From NCBI GenBank assembly GCA_029448655.1, contig JACCLO010000013.1:744001-808000 (forward strand): 64,000 nucleotides of DNA, given 5' to 3'. This stretch comes from Wolfiporia cocos. Lineage: Eukaryota; Basidiomycota; Agaricomycetes; Polyporales; Phaeolaceae. Positions 32,058 through 42,693 of the stretch are shown one piece after another; positions within the stretch are counted from its first letter, which is position 1; each line of letters begins with the position of its first letter. The translations under genes were made by a program, and so were the position numbers. Under the pieces are notes generated by a model. The model was not told the DNA's origin and made no database searches. It saw only the letters and a program-made list of their open reading frames with translations.

Positions 32058-32928
32058 ATGGTGAGTTAGAATGGCATTGTAGCTGCATATATTCATGCCG
32101 ACTACGAACAGTCGATTATGGAATTAAACGGTGGCTCCGTTATAGCCATGGTGGGGAAGGACTGTGTTGCAATCGCCTCGGACTTGCGGCTCGGCAACCA
32201 GTCTCTGGGCATCTCATCAAATTTTGAGAAGGTGAATAGTACATACGTCTATGTGGGTATCTGGCTGAGCGTGGCGTAGATTTTCGCAATGACCGACCGG
32301 GTATACGTTGGCCTACCAGGCCTGGCTACCGATGTATTAACACTGTGAGCTGACTTTCCTCGCCTCTTGGACGTGCGAACGAATGACACAAAACCTCAGC
32401 CGGGAGCAGTTCCGCTATCGGCTGAACATGTACACGATCAAGGAAGAGCGCGAGATCGAGCCAGAGACATTCGTGCATCTTGTTTCCTCAGCACTCTACG
32501 AGCGGCGGTTCGGGCCGTACTTCATCGAGCCCGTCGTCGCTGGCATGCAGAAGCAGCCCAACGGCTCTTTCAAGCCGTTCATTGCCGCCACGGACCTCAT
32601 CGGGTGCATAAACTTCGCAAAGGACTTTGTCGTCGCGGGCACGGCCAGCACCAAGCTGTTCGGTGTTGCGGAGGGGTTGTGGGAGCCAGACCTGGAGCCG
32701 GAGGACCTGTTCGAGACGATTGCGCAGACGATGCTGAACTCGGTGGACCGAGACGCGTTCTCGGGCTGGGGGGTGGTCGTGCATGTGATGTGAGTGACCC
32801 ATCCCGCGTCTGCGTTTCGAGTCTTCACAACCATCCGTTTGATTTTGTTGAAACGCACTGACTGTTTGATGACGGGTAGAACCAAAGACAAGGTGATCAA
32901 ACGCACGCTCAAGGGCAGAATGGACTAG
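32058..32928 (+). CDS. PUP3: 20S proteasome beta-3 subunit (Pup3/PSMB3)
   Basis: Non-catalytic beta ring subunit of the 20S core. A start exon of a single ATG codon (32,058-32,060) is followed by an intron, then SIMELNGGSVIAMVGKDCVA, DLRLGNQSLGISSNFEK, IFAMTDRVYVGLPGLATDV, then a long exon with FRYRLNMYTIKEEREIEPET, RRFGPYFIEPVVAGMQ and FIAATDLIGC. The final exon gives TKDKVIKRTLKGRMD-stop. The pattern is characteristic of PSMB3, including the absence of a cleavable propeptide with catalytic Thr. Expression should be that of a housekeeping gene. Confidence 0.93.
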
Positions 32929-34035
32929 ACTCGTCATTTGTATATCACCTCTCGTACTTGCACTTTTCTCTGGATCGCCCCGTGCACAGCAAAGTGCCAT
33001 ATTTTGCGTGCTCCGCACCCGCCAAGGTATTGTTTGCGCTTAGTGCATACGTCCCAGCCGGAGGGCCATCGCCGATGCCTGTCATGAGCTCCCTGCCGCT
33101 GACCGTAATCATATTATTCCGTGCTGACTTCAAGCATCTTGGGCTATTCAATCGGTAACCAAGCGACGTCGAGCCTCTTCTGCGGTCCATAGTGCGATGT
33201 TAACGGCTCAGGGATGTCGAGGAGCCCTGAAGGCCCGAAACGCTGGCAGCAGTTGACTCATCACGATCGGGTTAGCCAGTTCTCCGCTCTTGTCAATTTA
33301 CAGGGCCTCGGTTACGTTGGCCGAGACGGCCATCTGGGCTTTGACGCGCGCCGTAGCAGGCCTCGAACGCCGTCAGCAATCAAGTCTACGTCGCTCGAGC
33401 TCGCCATTTGATCATTGAGAGGCTTTGTGGCGAAGTTGACACCACTGACACCTACCTGTGCTATCCCTAGATAAGCGGGCGAGCCGACGGGCGATGCGTC
33501 TTCACCGAGTCGGAGTCGGTCAGTCCGATGCTTCCACTTCCCTTCTAATGCCACGCAATCGCAGAATATCAAATCAACGCCTCCAGATCACGAAAAATCA
33601 AGGGCGTCGCTTGGCTATGCGCGCTCACGCCCCGACCCAGCTCCGTCCAATATTGCCGTATCTCGGACGTGATTGGCTGGAACGCGTTTGTCAGTGCGCC
33701 CAATTAAGCGCTGTCATGTCCAGGCCTTTCCTTGTAATTCCCGCACATTATGCTGACCGCGGGTGTTATGTCAGACCACTTTCACCGAGGTGTTGATGCG
33801 ATGCCGACCCTGCGCGGTCTATGAGCGTACAAATAGCGCACACGGACAAGCTCCAAGACCCACCTCCTCTTCCTGTGAGGTTTGGGAAGTGTGCGCCCGG
33901 TCGAGCGTCGCTAGTCCCTGTCTGTCCTTCACGTCCTCAGTCTCACCGTCATAGACGTGCCTGTCCCCAGAGTGCACTCTTACTGTCGTTGACCAGACTC
34001 TGACTGCGCCCCTTAATCGCCTCTTAATTACCAAA
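32929..34035. other. Intergenic, 1.1 kb
   Basis: No gene recognised on either strand; short frames only. The right end is the promoter of the secreted CPL1-like gene. A CT-rich stretch and TTAATTACCAAA immediately precede its ATG. Confidence 0.5.
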
Positions 34036-36074
34036 ATGAAGCTCACCACTGCACTCGTTCCCCTCCTCGCCGCCACATCGTCTTTCGCTGCTGCCGTGCG
34101 TTCGTCACTGACGCGTGGCGCGCGGAACGACGTGATTGCGGCACGCCAGGCCCACGTTCAGCGCGATCTCGTTGACGTGTGTGCCGGGCTCGACGTAGAC
34201 TTCGAGGTGCTCGACATTGTCTTTGGCCACCTCGAAGTCTGTCTGTGTATCTCCCTCATCCCCGACTTTATCGAGGCGGACGTTATCGTTCAAGCTGCTG
34301 TCGACGTTGCCGGCGTCGCGGTCGTGACCGCACAACTTGAGGCTCTTGTTTGTGTCAACTCCTCATTCCTCTTGACACGGGTACTGACAATTGATATTTG
34401 ACAGATCAACGACGCGAGCGGCAAGCAGACGTGCCACTACCCCGACCACGCGGCGCCGTTCTGCGACTTCGACTGGCCATGTGGCTTCAACTGCACGAAC
34501 GGCTACGTGCCCTTCACGCCCTCCGGCAGCGACCACCCGACGCAGTGCACGTGCCCGCCGCCGTGGTCCGAGTGCAACGGCGTGTGCGGGAGCTTCCCGC
34601 ACGGCTGCGGCTCCGCGACGCCCGGGTGGAAGCGCAGCGCGCCCTCGTGCGCGGCGGGCAAGCAGATGTGCGGCATCGCCGGCGGCAGCAGCGGCAAGGG
34701 CTGGGAGTGCGTCGACACCACTTCCGACCTCGAGTCTTGTGCGTGTACCCTCTGTCGTGTATCATCTGCGTGGCGCTGACATCGCATGTGGCAGGCGGCG
34801 GATGCATGGCCCGCTCCCCCTTCACGCCCTTCGGCGCCGTCACCGGTGTAGACTGCTCCGCCATCCCCAACATCGCCTCCGTCGGCTGCCAGGCAAGCCA
34901 ATGCGTCGTCTCTTCCTGCATTGCCGGCTACGTCCCCTCCTCGGCCCGCGACTCGTGCGTCCCCGCCCTCACCATCGCGAAGCGTGATCTCGCCGACGCG
35001 GGTGTCGCCGAGGCCGCCGCTGCCGTCGTGGAGCCTATCGTTGCTGTCGCAGAGGCCGGCGCCGCAGGCGTGCACATCGCGCGCGACATCCTCGTGGGTG
35101 CTGTCGAAGGCCTCGATGCCGTCGTGGAGCCCGTCGCCGCTGTCGCAGAGGCCGGTGCCGCAGGTGTCTACATTGCGCGCGACATCCTCGTCGGTGCCAC
35201 TGAAGCCGCCACTGCAGTCGTGGAGCCCGTCGTCGCTGTCGCAGAAGCTGGCGCCGCAGGCGTGTATGTTGCGCGCGACATCCTCGTTGGCGCCGTCGAA
35301 GGCCTCGACGCCGTCGTGGAGCCCGTCGCCGCTGTCGCAGAAGCTGGCGCTGCAGGTGTCTACATCGCGCGCGACATCCTCGTCGGTGCCGCTGAAGCCG
35401 TCGGCGCGGTCGTGGAGCCCATCGCAGCAGTCGACGAGGCAGGCGTTGTTGGCGTCAAGGTTCTTCGCGACATCCCCGTGCTCGAAGTCGTCGAGGAGGT
35501 CGGCGCCGTCGTGGACCCCCTCGTGGCAGTCGGCGAGGCCGGCGTCGCTGGTGTTGCCGTAGGCCGGGACATCGTAGCTGGCGTCGCTGAGGTGCTCGAG
35601 GCCGATGTCGCGGGACTCGTCGGGGTCACAGAGGGTGCCGCCGCCGGCGTTGCCATTGCTCGGGACATCGTGGCTGGCGCCGCTGAGGGGCTCGAAGCTG
35701 ATGTCGCAGGGATTATCGGTGTCGCGGAGGGTGCCGTCGTCGGTGTTGCTATCGCTCGGGACATCGTAGCTGGCGTCGCTGAAGGGCTCGAAGCCGATGT
35801 CGCAGGGATTGTCGGCGTCGCGGAGGGCGCTGTTGCGGGCGTTTACATCGCCCGCGATCTGGACATCCTCGGCGCTGAGGGTCTCGGCGCTGTTGTCGCC
35901 CCCGTCGCTGCCGTTGCGGAGGCGGGTGCCGCCGCAGTACATGTTGCACGCGACCTGCCTGTTGTGGACGAGGTCCCAGTGGTCGGAGCCGCTGTCGGCG
36001 CTGTCGCTGGCGCGGTGGTCCCCGGCGTTGCAGCGGTGGCCGCGGGGGCCGGCGCAGGCGTTGCTATTCTGTGA
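34036..36074 (+). CDS. Secreted CPL1-like domain protein with a ten-copy repeat tail
   Basis: Begins with a clear signal peptide, MKLTTALVPLLAATSSFAAA. A hydrophobic segment follows, then a Cys-rich region. The latter matches the CPL1-like domain pattern: GWECVDTTSDLESCGGCM, DCSAIPNIASVGC, QCVVSSCIAGYV and SCVPALTIAKRDL. CPL1-like domains occur in many basidiomycete secreted proteins, including Cryptococcus Cpl1. Two introns are inferred: one of about 63 nt ending before INDASGKQTC at about 34,405, and one of about 55 nt inside ESC/GGC near 34,740-34,794. After a Lys-Arg (possible Kex2 site) come ten tandem repeats of about 32 residues (AVVEPVAAVAEAGAAGVYIA then RDILVGAVEGLD), rich in Ala, Val and Gly, each with a conserved Arg-Asp. 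The protein ends GAGAGVAIL, without an obvious GPI signal. A long antisense open frame over the tail is a codon-bias shadow. Confidence 0.8.
35022..35987 (+). repeat. 96-bp in-frame tandem repeat (ten units)
   Basis: Units start with GCCGTCGTGGAGCC-like sequence at 35,022 and 35,118 and recur about every 96 bases to near 35,987. Two unit types are seen: the AVVEP type (units 1-6 and 10) and the ADVAG type (units 7-9). Units 2-4 are the most alike at DNA level, which suggests recent unequal exchange. Confidence 0.85.
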
Positions 36075-37601
36075 TGGACGGTTTGGACTGAGCTGCTGAC
36101 GATTTGGAACATTCTACTGTCTGACATTGCTAATTTCTTGTACAGTCGCTCGCTCGCTAGCGTTCACGTTCGTTGCACATATACCACTTTGCACGTACAC
36201 ACGGTACTATTACGACGATGGTGTAATGCGATGTTGTTTGTAATCGGTCTGAGTGCCCGGTTTATACCGCGCCCCGGTATAGTAGGATGCAGGCCCGAGA
36301 CGATTGTCGCTTGGCTGTCTCAGCTGGGAGAGATTGTGGCGGACCAATTGTGGCGTGTGCGTCACGATCGGCGCGAACGGGGCACGAGACCCGCGCGTCT
36401 GATCTCGATCATCATGCAATGATCGAGTCGGACCCGCGCGACAACGCAAGGTTCGGTCTTAAATCAGACACAATCCACTTCCTCCGCAAAGCGAGCGCTG
36501 GAAACGAACGACGCACTTCTGGAGGTGAGGCAGCTTCAGTTTGCGGCGTAAACTTGCATCTACTCGGGAATCACCTCGGTGTCTCTCGCACGGTGCAATA
36601 CTTCTTCGTTTGCCCCGTGAAATTATGTTTCCGCCGAAGTCAAAGAGGGCGCTACTTGGAATCGCTTCAATCACGATTTGATTAGACCAACGATTCAAGG
36701 TTCAAGGTTCAACTTCTACTCTCAAGTTGGCATGAGGGCACGGTCATCGAACTACTCAGCCAGGGCGCATCACATCTGGTCAGAAGCATGCACCGTTGCA
36801 CTGTTGTCACAACTCGAGTTGCCGTAGCCTGCCGATCAAGACTGTTTTAGCATGTAATATATGCACATGTCATGCCGTAATGCTTAGATAAAAACTGCAT
36901 CACCTGTTGCGGCGCACTTCCATGCACACGTCCTGCTGGTCTTCTAACGAATGTCAAATCCCTGATGTCCCATCTTTCACCTATATTTTCCAATAGTATC
37001 GGTGAGTATAGGGATTGATACCCTCAGTCACCCGTTCCACTATATATCTTCTGCGTTGTGACATTGACGCCATGCGCTATTGAGTTACTCACCTTTCCCG
37101 CGGATAACCAGTACGCCCCGGAGAAATGAGCTGAGACAATGCGCACGAATTTGTACGTACATCTATTAAATATCAGAGACGAGCGTTCTTATGGAGATCA
37201 GACCAAGTTTACGGAGCATTGTACTGACCTAACTTGTACGTGCTAGCTCGTTTACTCGCGCGATTCGATGCCACTCGCTCGTAATGCATTTATGTGTCAA
37301 GCAAGAAGGGTTACCGGCTTTTCAACGACGCTCTGCATCCACACGCCCACGCGATCACACCTTCTCACTGAATTGGTTACCGTGCGATTTATGACTTACA
37401 GCTCTCGTGATATCAATACGACCATAAGTCATGAGCTTGGATGATGCGCATTGTCATCTTCAGCTTATCCCCAGTCGTCCACTCGCACGTCCATGGGCCC
37501 AGAACGAGACGTCCTATCGCGTTGAGCTTTTCAAGCGCCCCCTTTGAAGTTGACTTGAGGCGAGTGAATCCGCTTCCTGGGATTTCTATCTCCGTATTGA
37601 T
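36075..37601. other. Intergenic; includes upstream sequence shared by two DUF6533 copies
   Basis: No gene. Positions about 37,070-37,210 are similar to 39,430-39,600, and 37,380-37,600 to about 45,905-46,117, showing that the whole upstream region of DUF6533 copy 3 was duplicated to make copy 4. Confidence 0.55.
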
Positions 37602-38438
37602 ATGGCGGCGAATGATGCAGCAGAACTTGTTCAGGCATACACCGAAGGGCAGGTGCTTCTCTTTAATCTGTAGACTATCCATTGATGTCATTATACCTTC
37701 TCTAGTACAGCTAAACTATACGTAGGGGCTGCCATGGCCAGTAAGCCGGATGCCTTTTGGATAGAGATACAGTTTTCATAACTGTAAATTGTGGCACTCT
37801 TCATCTATGACTATGTCTTAACGTCTGCATATGACATTGAGAAAGTGTTATTCAAACCATCATTTCGCAGAGGTACTATTTTCATATTCCGGGCGAACCA
37901 ATGTGTTATGCTGGTACTTGCAATATACTTACCCTGTGCACGTTCTCGAGTGAGGCGGTATGTCACCTCCGTATCATATTGTCCTGTGATGCTTAAATGC
38001 GGGATATGTCATTCATTGCAGAGGTGAATCCATCATCACGTTTACGCGACTTACAATAAACCTCCGGTGGCAGTTCTGCGGCATCAATGTTCTTGAACCT
38101 TGTCGCTCAAAATGCAGCTCTGTTGTCATGGGCAGGTAAATGTAATTAACTTCTAGAGATTACCAAAATCTTCATCGAGAAGTCCATATGCAGTGTTTTC
38201 AGCGATCTGCGTGTACGATTTATGCAGTAGAGGATAGACGCTTGCAGTGTTGACCTTCCTTCTGGCCACGGCTCGTGTCGCAAACAATCTGGTGAGTGCC
38301 CGTTCCCTGAATATTGAACTGCTACATTGCAGGGCGCCAGGTTCTCGAAAGAGACTCGTTCATTACAGCTGGTTTCGGGAATGCTATAGTTCAATATACA
38401 TGGACATCACAGTTACTGTAGTTTATGTAAGCTCATGA
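37602..38438 (+). pseudogene. DUF6533 gene copy 3, decayed
   Basis: The start MAANDAAELVQAYTEGQ (37,602) matches the start of copy 1 in style. After an intron the DUF6533 core reads VALFIYDYVLTSAYDIEKVL then IFIFRANQCVMLVLA (about 37,786-37,920). A later exon gives FSAICVYDLCSRG, an in-frame TAG (near 38,232), then LAVLTFLLATARVANNL, the family's second helical block. The stop codon, and the foldback element inserted just downstream at 38,605, indicate a broken gene. The C-terminal 'SRFMLNLR' block was not found. Confidence 0.65.
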
Positions 38439-38604
38439 AACCGTATAGATAAGGCCCTGCAACTCACTTCTGGTCAGATGTGGGTGAATACAGTCGATCA
38501 TAGATGAAAGCTGATTTGCCATGATCAATGGTGAAGTCACTGTTTGCAGCGGCGCCAGCCTGATTGTGTCGGATGCAATTGTGATTCTAACAACGTGGCG
38601 TAGA

Positions 38605-39322
38605 GGAGGGACTTCAGTCAATTATCTTAATCTGCCAACTGCCCTTCGCTTAAGAAATCGCAGTTGCGAGCTAGGTTTGCACGCAGATTAATCTGCTAAC
38701 TGCGGCAGATTAATCTACTGTGACAATAAAATGGTACATCCCGGATTCAAACCAAGGACCTTAGCACAGATGAGAATAACAGCATCACAGCATAATTAGC
38801 CAACTGAGCCATAGTGGCAACAGGTACCATTGACCAATCAAAATATATATAACGCAAATTTTACACACAATTTTCGCAAATCATCAAGGCAACTCACTGC
38901 TACAACAAGCATACAGAAATCAATGATAGTGGTAGCTTGATTTACCATGCTTGACCTGGAGCAACTCACCATGGGAAAGCTGAATACACTGGAATCACAG
39001 GTCTTTAGAGGCAGATTCATTTGTATTTGTGTTATGGAAGATGTTAAACTGTGAAAATGAAGTTTACAAAATACTCTATATATTGCTTAAATGGGGCAGA
39101 CACTAGTTGCACTGTAGCTCAGTTGGCTAATGTATGCTGCGATGCTGTTATTCTCATCTGTGCTAAGGTCCTTGGTTCAAATCCTGGATGTACCATTTTA
39201 TTGTCACAGTAGATTAATCTGCCACAGCTAGCAGATTAATCTGCGTGCAAACCTAGCTCGCAACTGCGATTTCTTAAGCGAAGGGCAGTTGGCAGATTAA
39301 TATAATTGACTGAAGTCCCTTC
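38605..39322. mobile_element. Foldback element with tRNA-like promoter boxes in both arms (copy A)
   Basis: About 718 bases with arms of roughly 200 bases in inverted orientation: the left arm starts GGAGGGACTTCAGTCAATTA and the right arm ends AATTGACTGAAGTCCCTT. In the right arm, read forward, is TAGCTCAGTTGG (A-box pattern) followed about 50 bases on by GGTTCAAATCC (B-box pattern); the left arm carries the same in reverse, somewhat decayed. The centre (38,830-39,107) has no coding capacity. The same structure with the centre reversed occurs at 53,311-53,995. Confidence 0.7.
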
Positions 39323-39429
39323 TGAACCGGCTGACTTGAGAAATGAACCTCCTGGATTAAGCCATCCATAACTGAGTGACTTCACACCTTGATTGTCTGG
39401 ATTAAGACAATCAAGGGAAATTAAGTTTT

Positions 39430-39600
39430 GCTGATGCCATGCGCTATCAAGTCACTAGCCTGCTCTGCAGATAATCAGGCCACCCGGAGAAAATGAATTG
39501 AGGCGATGCACACGACTTCGTACATCTATCTATCAGATATCAGAGGATGAACATTCTGGTGGAAATCAGTATGTGATAGCTCTTTACAAGATTCGACACT
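39430..39600 (+). pseudogene. Detached upstream segment of DUF6533 copy 4
   Basis: Similar to 37,070-37,210 (shared GCCATGCGCTAT, CCGGAGAAAATGA/CCGGAGAAATGA and ATATCAGAG blocks). It was probably once contiguous with the DUF6533 copy now at 46,118 and separated by the transposon stack inserted between them. Confidence 0.45.
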
Positions 39601-39621
39601 TCTCACTCATGCCACATTTGT

Positions 39622-39757
39622 TGACACAAGCAACACTTTAAGCAACTACTCAGGGGAATATTACTCGCATGAAAGCGTATTCCTGATCTGAGGCTACTCA
39701 AGGCGTATAAGACTAAGACAAGTCTGGGTGCTACCCTGCTCGTCGGCCAGTATATAT
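39622..39757 (-). mobile_element. Solo LTR, right-hand part, cut by element E1
   Basis: Matches 58,757-58,893 base for base over most of its length (TGACACAAGCAACACTT ... GGCCAGTATATAT). It is preceded by TTTGT. The missing part lies inverted at 41,851-42,101, whose outer flank is ACAAA, the reverse complement of TTTGT. Confidence 0.85.
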
Positions 39758-40347
39758 TGTCACAGACTTACCTGTCTGTGCGACCCTGGACTCAGGGGAA
39801 CCCTCACAAGCCTGTGTAGACGTGAGCCAGCGGCCACGACGAACTCATACGGCCAACCCTAGGTGAACTCATAAGTCCATCCCGAGGGTGCTCAGCCACC
39901 TAAGGCCCCGCAGCCGTCGCAGTCGCCGACCTTCAGACTAGGCAGACAAGATGAGGCCCCGGGCCAGCAGCAACACAAACAGATTGTAAGAAAGGAGCTT
40001 TACGCTCATTGACGAGAATCCTAAAGATGGGGCTGTAAGGCCGCCATCTTGTCGTATATATACATGTGTGCGCGTAGTAACTACGAGCCCAGCCCTAAAG
40101 TAATGGTCCGTGCGCCTTATCTACAGGGCACATGACAAGTAACGCTACATGTAACTATGTGACCATGAGTGACCGTATGAGGAGGCGCGCGCTACCCTAC
40201 AGCGCTAACCGATGCAGTCAGGTGATCTATATGCTCGAGAACTAACGTGAGACAAAGCGTTAGTGTAGCGGAGCGGCGTACGCCTAGCGCCGCCCATACA
40301 GCTAACGTGAGTGGAGTCAGGTACCCCCCCAGGGTATAACCGTGACA
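39758..40347 (-). repeat. LTR of E1 (3' LTR by coding strand)
   Basis: 590 bases starting TGTCACAGACTTACC and ending GGTATAACCGTGACA. Contains a TATATATAC box and the AATCCTAAAGATG block (40,017-40,029) complementary to the primer-binding site. Confidence 0.9.
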
Positions 40348-41042
40348 TTACCCCCCCTCTCGAAAAACGTCGTCTCTGACGTTCTATCTGGAAGACTACG
40401 ACACTCACTTCCTTGGTTTCATGTTTAACCCACGGCCCATTCCTTCTTCGCGGAAGATGGGGAGCCCCCGAGGGCGCGGTCCGTCCGCCGGTGGTGGAGT
40501 GAAGGGGTCGCTTTCGGTATCGGTTCGGTATTCGTCGCTAAGGTTACTGGGTTATTTTTTAAATGGGGTCCCCGTCGTCCCCGTGTACCTCCGCTTGCCT
40601 ACTCGCGTACCCGTCGTATTCGATAGTCGGTCGTATCTTGATATAATCTGTCCTTCGTGACCGTCGGTGTGGGGTTGGAGACCCTTGCGGGTTCCTTCGC
40701 ATACCCACTGGTCAAGACTTCTTGTCGCTTGCTCCTGCCGCCCAGGGATGATGGCCGTCGATGCGCTAGCCTCCGTGCTCATACTACAACCCCGCAGGGT
40801 CAGCAGACGGAAGGCGTCGAACGCGGCTTACACCGGTCGATCCCTACTACCTAAGTTCAAGGGGGCGGACTTGCTTACTCATTCCATACGGCGGCTTTGC
40901 CTGGTGTATCACTTCGTGGGGGCTCGTAAAAGTACGGACCTCTGGTGCTTCTACCAGAGGCTGCCCCGCCGTGATGCCATGGCCACCTGTATGTAGAGAA
41001 CCCTCGGCCCCAACGCAGTTCGCGCCGGAGGGGAGGTAAGAT

Positions 41043-41054
41043 ATCTTTAGGATT
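41043..41054 (-). other. Primer-binding site of E1, self-complementary to its LTR
   Basis: On the coding (minus) strand the 12 bases next to the LTR read AATCCTAAAGAT. They pair perfectly with ATCTTTAGGATT in the predicted R region of the same LTR (plus-strand 41,315-41,326), as in Tf1-type self-primed elements. They do not look like a tRNA 3' end complement. Confidence 0.7.
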
Positions 41055-41055
41055 A

Positions 41056-41645
41056 TGTCACAGACTTACCTGTCTGTGCGACCCTGGACTCAGGGGAACC
41101 CTCACAAGCCTGTGTAGACGTGAGCCAGCGGCCACGACGAACTCATACGGCCAACCCTAGGTGAACTCATAAGTCCATCCCGAGGGTGCTCAGCCACCTA
41201 AGGCCCCGCAGCCGTCGCAGTCGCCGACCTTCAGACTAGGCAGACAAGATGAGGCCCCGGGCCAGCAGCAACACAAACAGATTGTAAGAAAGGAGCTTTA
41301 CGCTCATTGACGAGAATCCTAAAGATGGGGCTGTAAGGCCGCCATCTTGTCGTATATATACATGTGTGCGCGTAGTAACTACGAGCCCAGCCCTAAAGTA
41401 ATGGTCCGTGCGCCTTATCTACAGGGCACATGACAAGTAACGCTACATGTAACTATGTGACCATGAGTGACCGTATGAGGAGGCGCGCGCTACCCTACAG
41501 CGCTAACCGATGCAGTCAGGTGATCTATATGCTCGAGAACTAACGTGAGACAAAGCGTTAGTGTAGCGGAGCGGCGTACGCCTAGCGCCGCCCATACAGC
41601 TAACGTGAGTGGAGTCAGGTACCCCCCCAGGGTATAACCGTGACA
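41056..41645 (-). repeat. LTR of E1 (5' LTR by coding strand)
   Basis: Appears identical to 39,758-40,347 throughout the parts I compared, implying a recent insertion. Confidence 0.9.
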
Positions 41646-42101
41646 CCAGTATTTTCCAAGATGTCAAAATACAAAACATATTTTATCGGCCTAAACCAGT
41701 CTGACTATGTTTACAAGACTGATGACCCTTATCTATGCTTATCTACTTTCTTACGTTTCGCTGATGTCAGGAATACAGTGTGATCGTGTGGACGTGGTTC
41801 GTTGTGGATAAGCCTGGTATATCTTTGGATAACCCTTTTTGCTTGACAAATGTCACAAGCCGATTTCTTTCGCCTAGCCAACGACTAGTGACTAGAGCCT
41901 AAACCCTTATCTTATCTAAGCGCACACCTATGCAGTCACGTGCCAAGACCCCAATCACCCTATCATGTGTTGCCAGACCCCCGGACACTCTGTGCCATGT
42001 ACCTTACACCCATTATAGGGTTACCTACATTACAGCGGACTATCAGCTTATGTAATAACTATACAGCAGCCAAACATGTACAAACAGTAGAATAGCATAT
42101 A
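41646..42101. other. Inverted spacer between E1 and E2
   Basis: 456 bases. The right part (41,851-42,101) is the other half of the solo LTR whose first half is at 39,622-39,757, but in the opposite orientation. The left end reads CCAGTATTTTCC. Read in reverse complement it would join both neighbours perfectly (see findings). Confidence 0.85.
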
Positions 42102-42679
42102 TGTCACGGATATGCCCGGGGGGCTACTGTACATCCCTTTCCTATTGTTGTATGGGCGCCGCTGCACGCGCGCGCGCCCCGCTCACTTTACGTTTCCTCT
42201 CGGTCGCGCCCTAGTTACCTCCAAGATCACCTGACCCAGTAGGCGCGCGCTAGTCAGGCAGCGCGCGTGCCAGGTACTCACATGATAGGTCACCATATAG
42301 TTACATGTTACGTTACTTGTACGGTCACGCTTACGTTACATGCGCACAGGCCATGTCTGTAGGGCAGGCTAGATACTTAGCGTTCCAACACATGTACTTA
42401 TACTGCAGCGATGGGGGCTTACTCCCCCATCTTTGAGATTCTAGTCGTTTGGGCTTAGGCCCCTTTCTTATTTGCGCGTGATGCGTCTCTGCCCCGGGGG
42501 CCTCTCTTGTCGCGCTTGACTGTGTGCCGCCACCTTACGTCGCCGTTAGGAGTCCTCGGGTTGGTGCTGCCCTTGGTACAGCCGACTCGGTCACCGCTGT
42601 CGCGGTCGCACACAAGCCTTGCTAGGCACGTTAGGATTCCCCTGCAGCGCAGGTCCTCACAAACAGTAAGTTTGTGACA
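42102..42679 (+). repeat. 5' LTR of E2
   Basis: 578 bases. Near 42,412-42,433 a perfect hairpin GATGGGGG-CTTACT-CCCCCATC precedes CATCTTTGAGATT (42,428-42,440), which pairs with the primer-binding site. Confidence 0.9.
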
Positions 42680-42680
42680 T

Positions 42681-42693
42681 AATCTCAAAGATG
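42681..42693 (+). other. Primer-binding site of E2, self-complementary to its LTR
   Basis: AATCTCAAAGATG is the exact reverse complement (13/13) of CATCTTTGAGATT at 42,428-42,440 inside the LTR. The corresponding pair in E1 differs at two positions in a compensatory manner. Confidence 0.75.

Larger units (their letters stand above)
39758..41645 (-). mobile_element. E1: short LTR retrotransposon without pol (TRIM-like)
   Basis: 1,888 bases: two LTRs of 590 bases that appear identical (39,758-40,347 and 41,056-41,645; TGTCACAG...CCGTGACA) and a 708-base interior. The coding strand is minus: a purine tract (reverse of TTACCCCCCCTCTCG) adjoins the left LTR and a primer-binding site adjoins the right LTR. 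The interior encodes no reverse transcriptase or integrase. It is related to E2, which lies in the opposite orientation. Both minus-strand E1 and plus-strand E2 frames end in TGTTGTPFKK-stop, perhaps the remnant of a polyprotein end. Mobilisation in trans is inferred. The flanks (TATAT left, CCAGT right) do not match each other. Confidence 0.85.

Noticed and set aside
34503..35942. 479-codon antisense frame, Asp-rich, over the CPL1-like repeat tail
   Set aside because: It follows from codon bias and the 96-bp repeat on the other strand; it has no signal peptide or recognisable domain, while the sense frame has signal peptide, Cys pattern and correct introns.
35022..35987. CRISPR-like array
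   Set aside because: The 96-bp units are contiguous, in frame and coding, with no spacers; the genome is eukaryotic.
42160..42260. Alternating purine-pyrimidine CGCGCGCG tracts as a possible regulatory Z-DNA element
   Set aside because: Present in both E2 LTRs simply as part of the LTR; no independent evidence of function.
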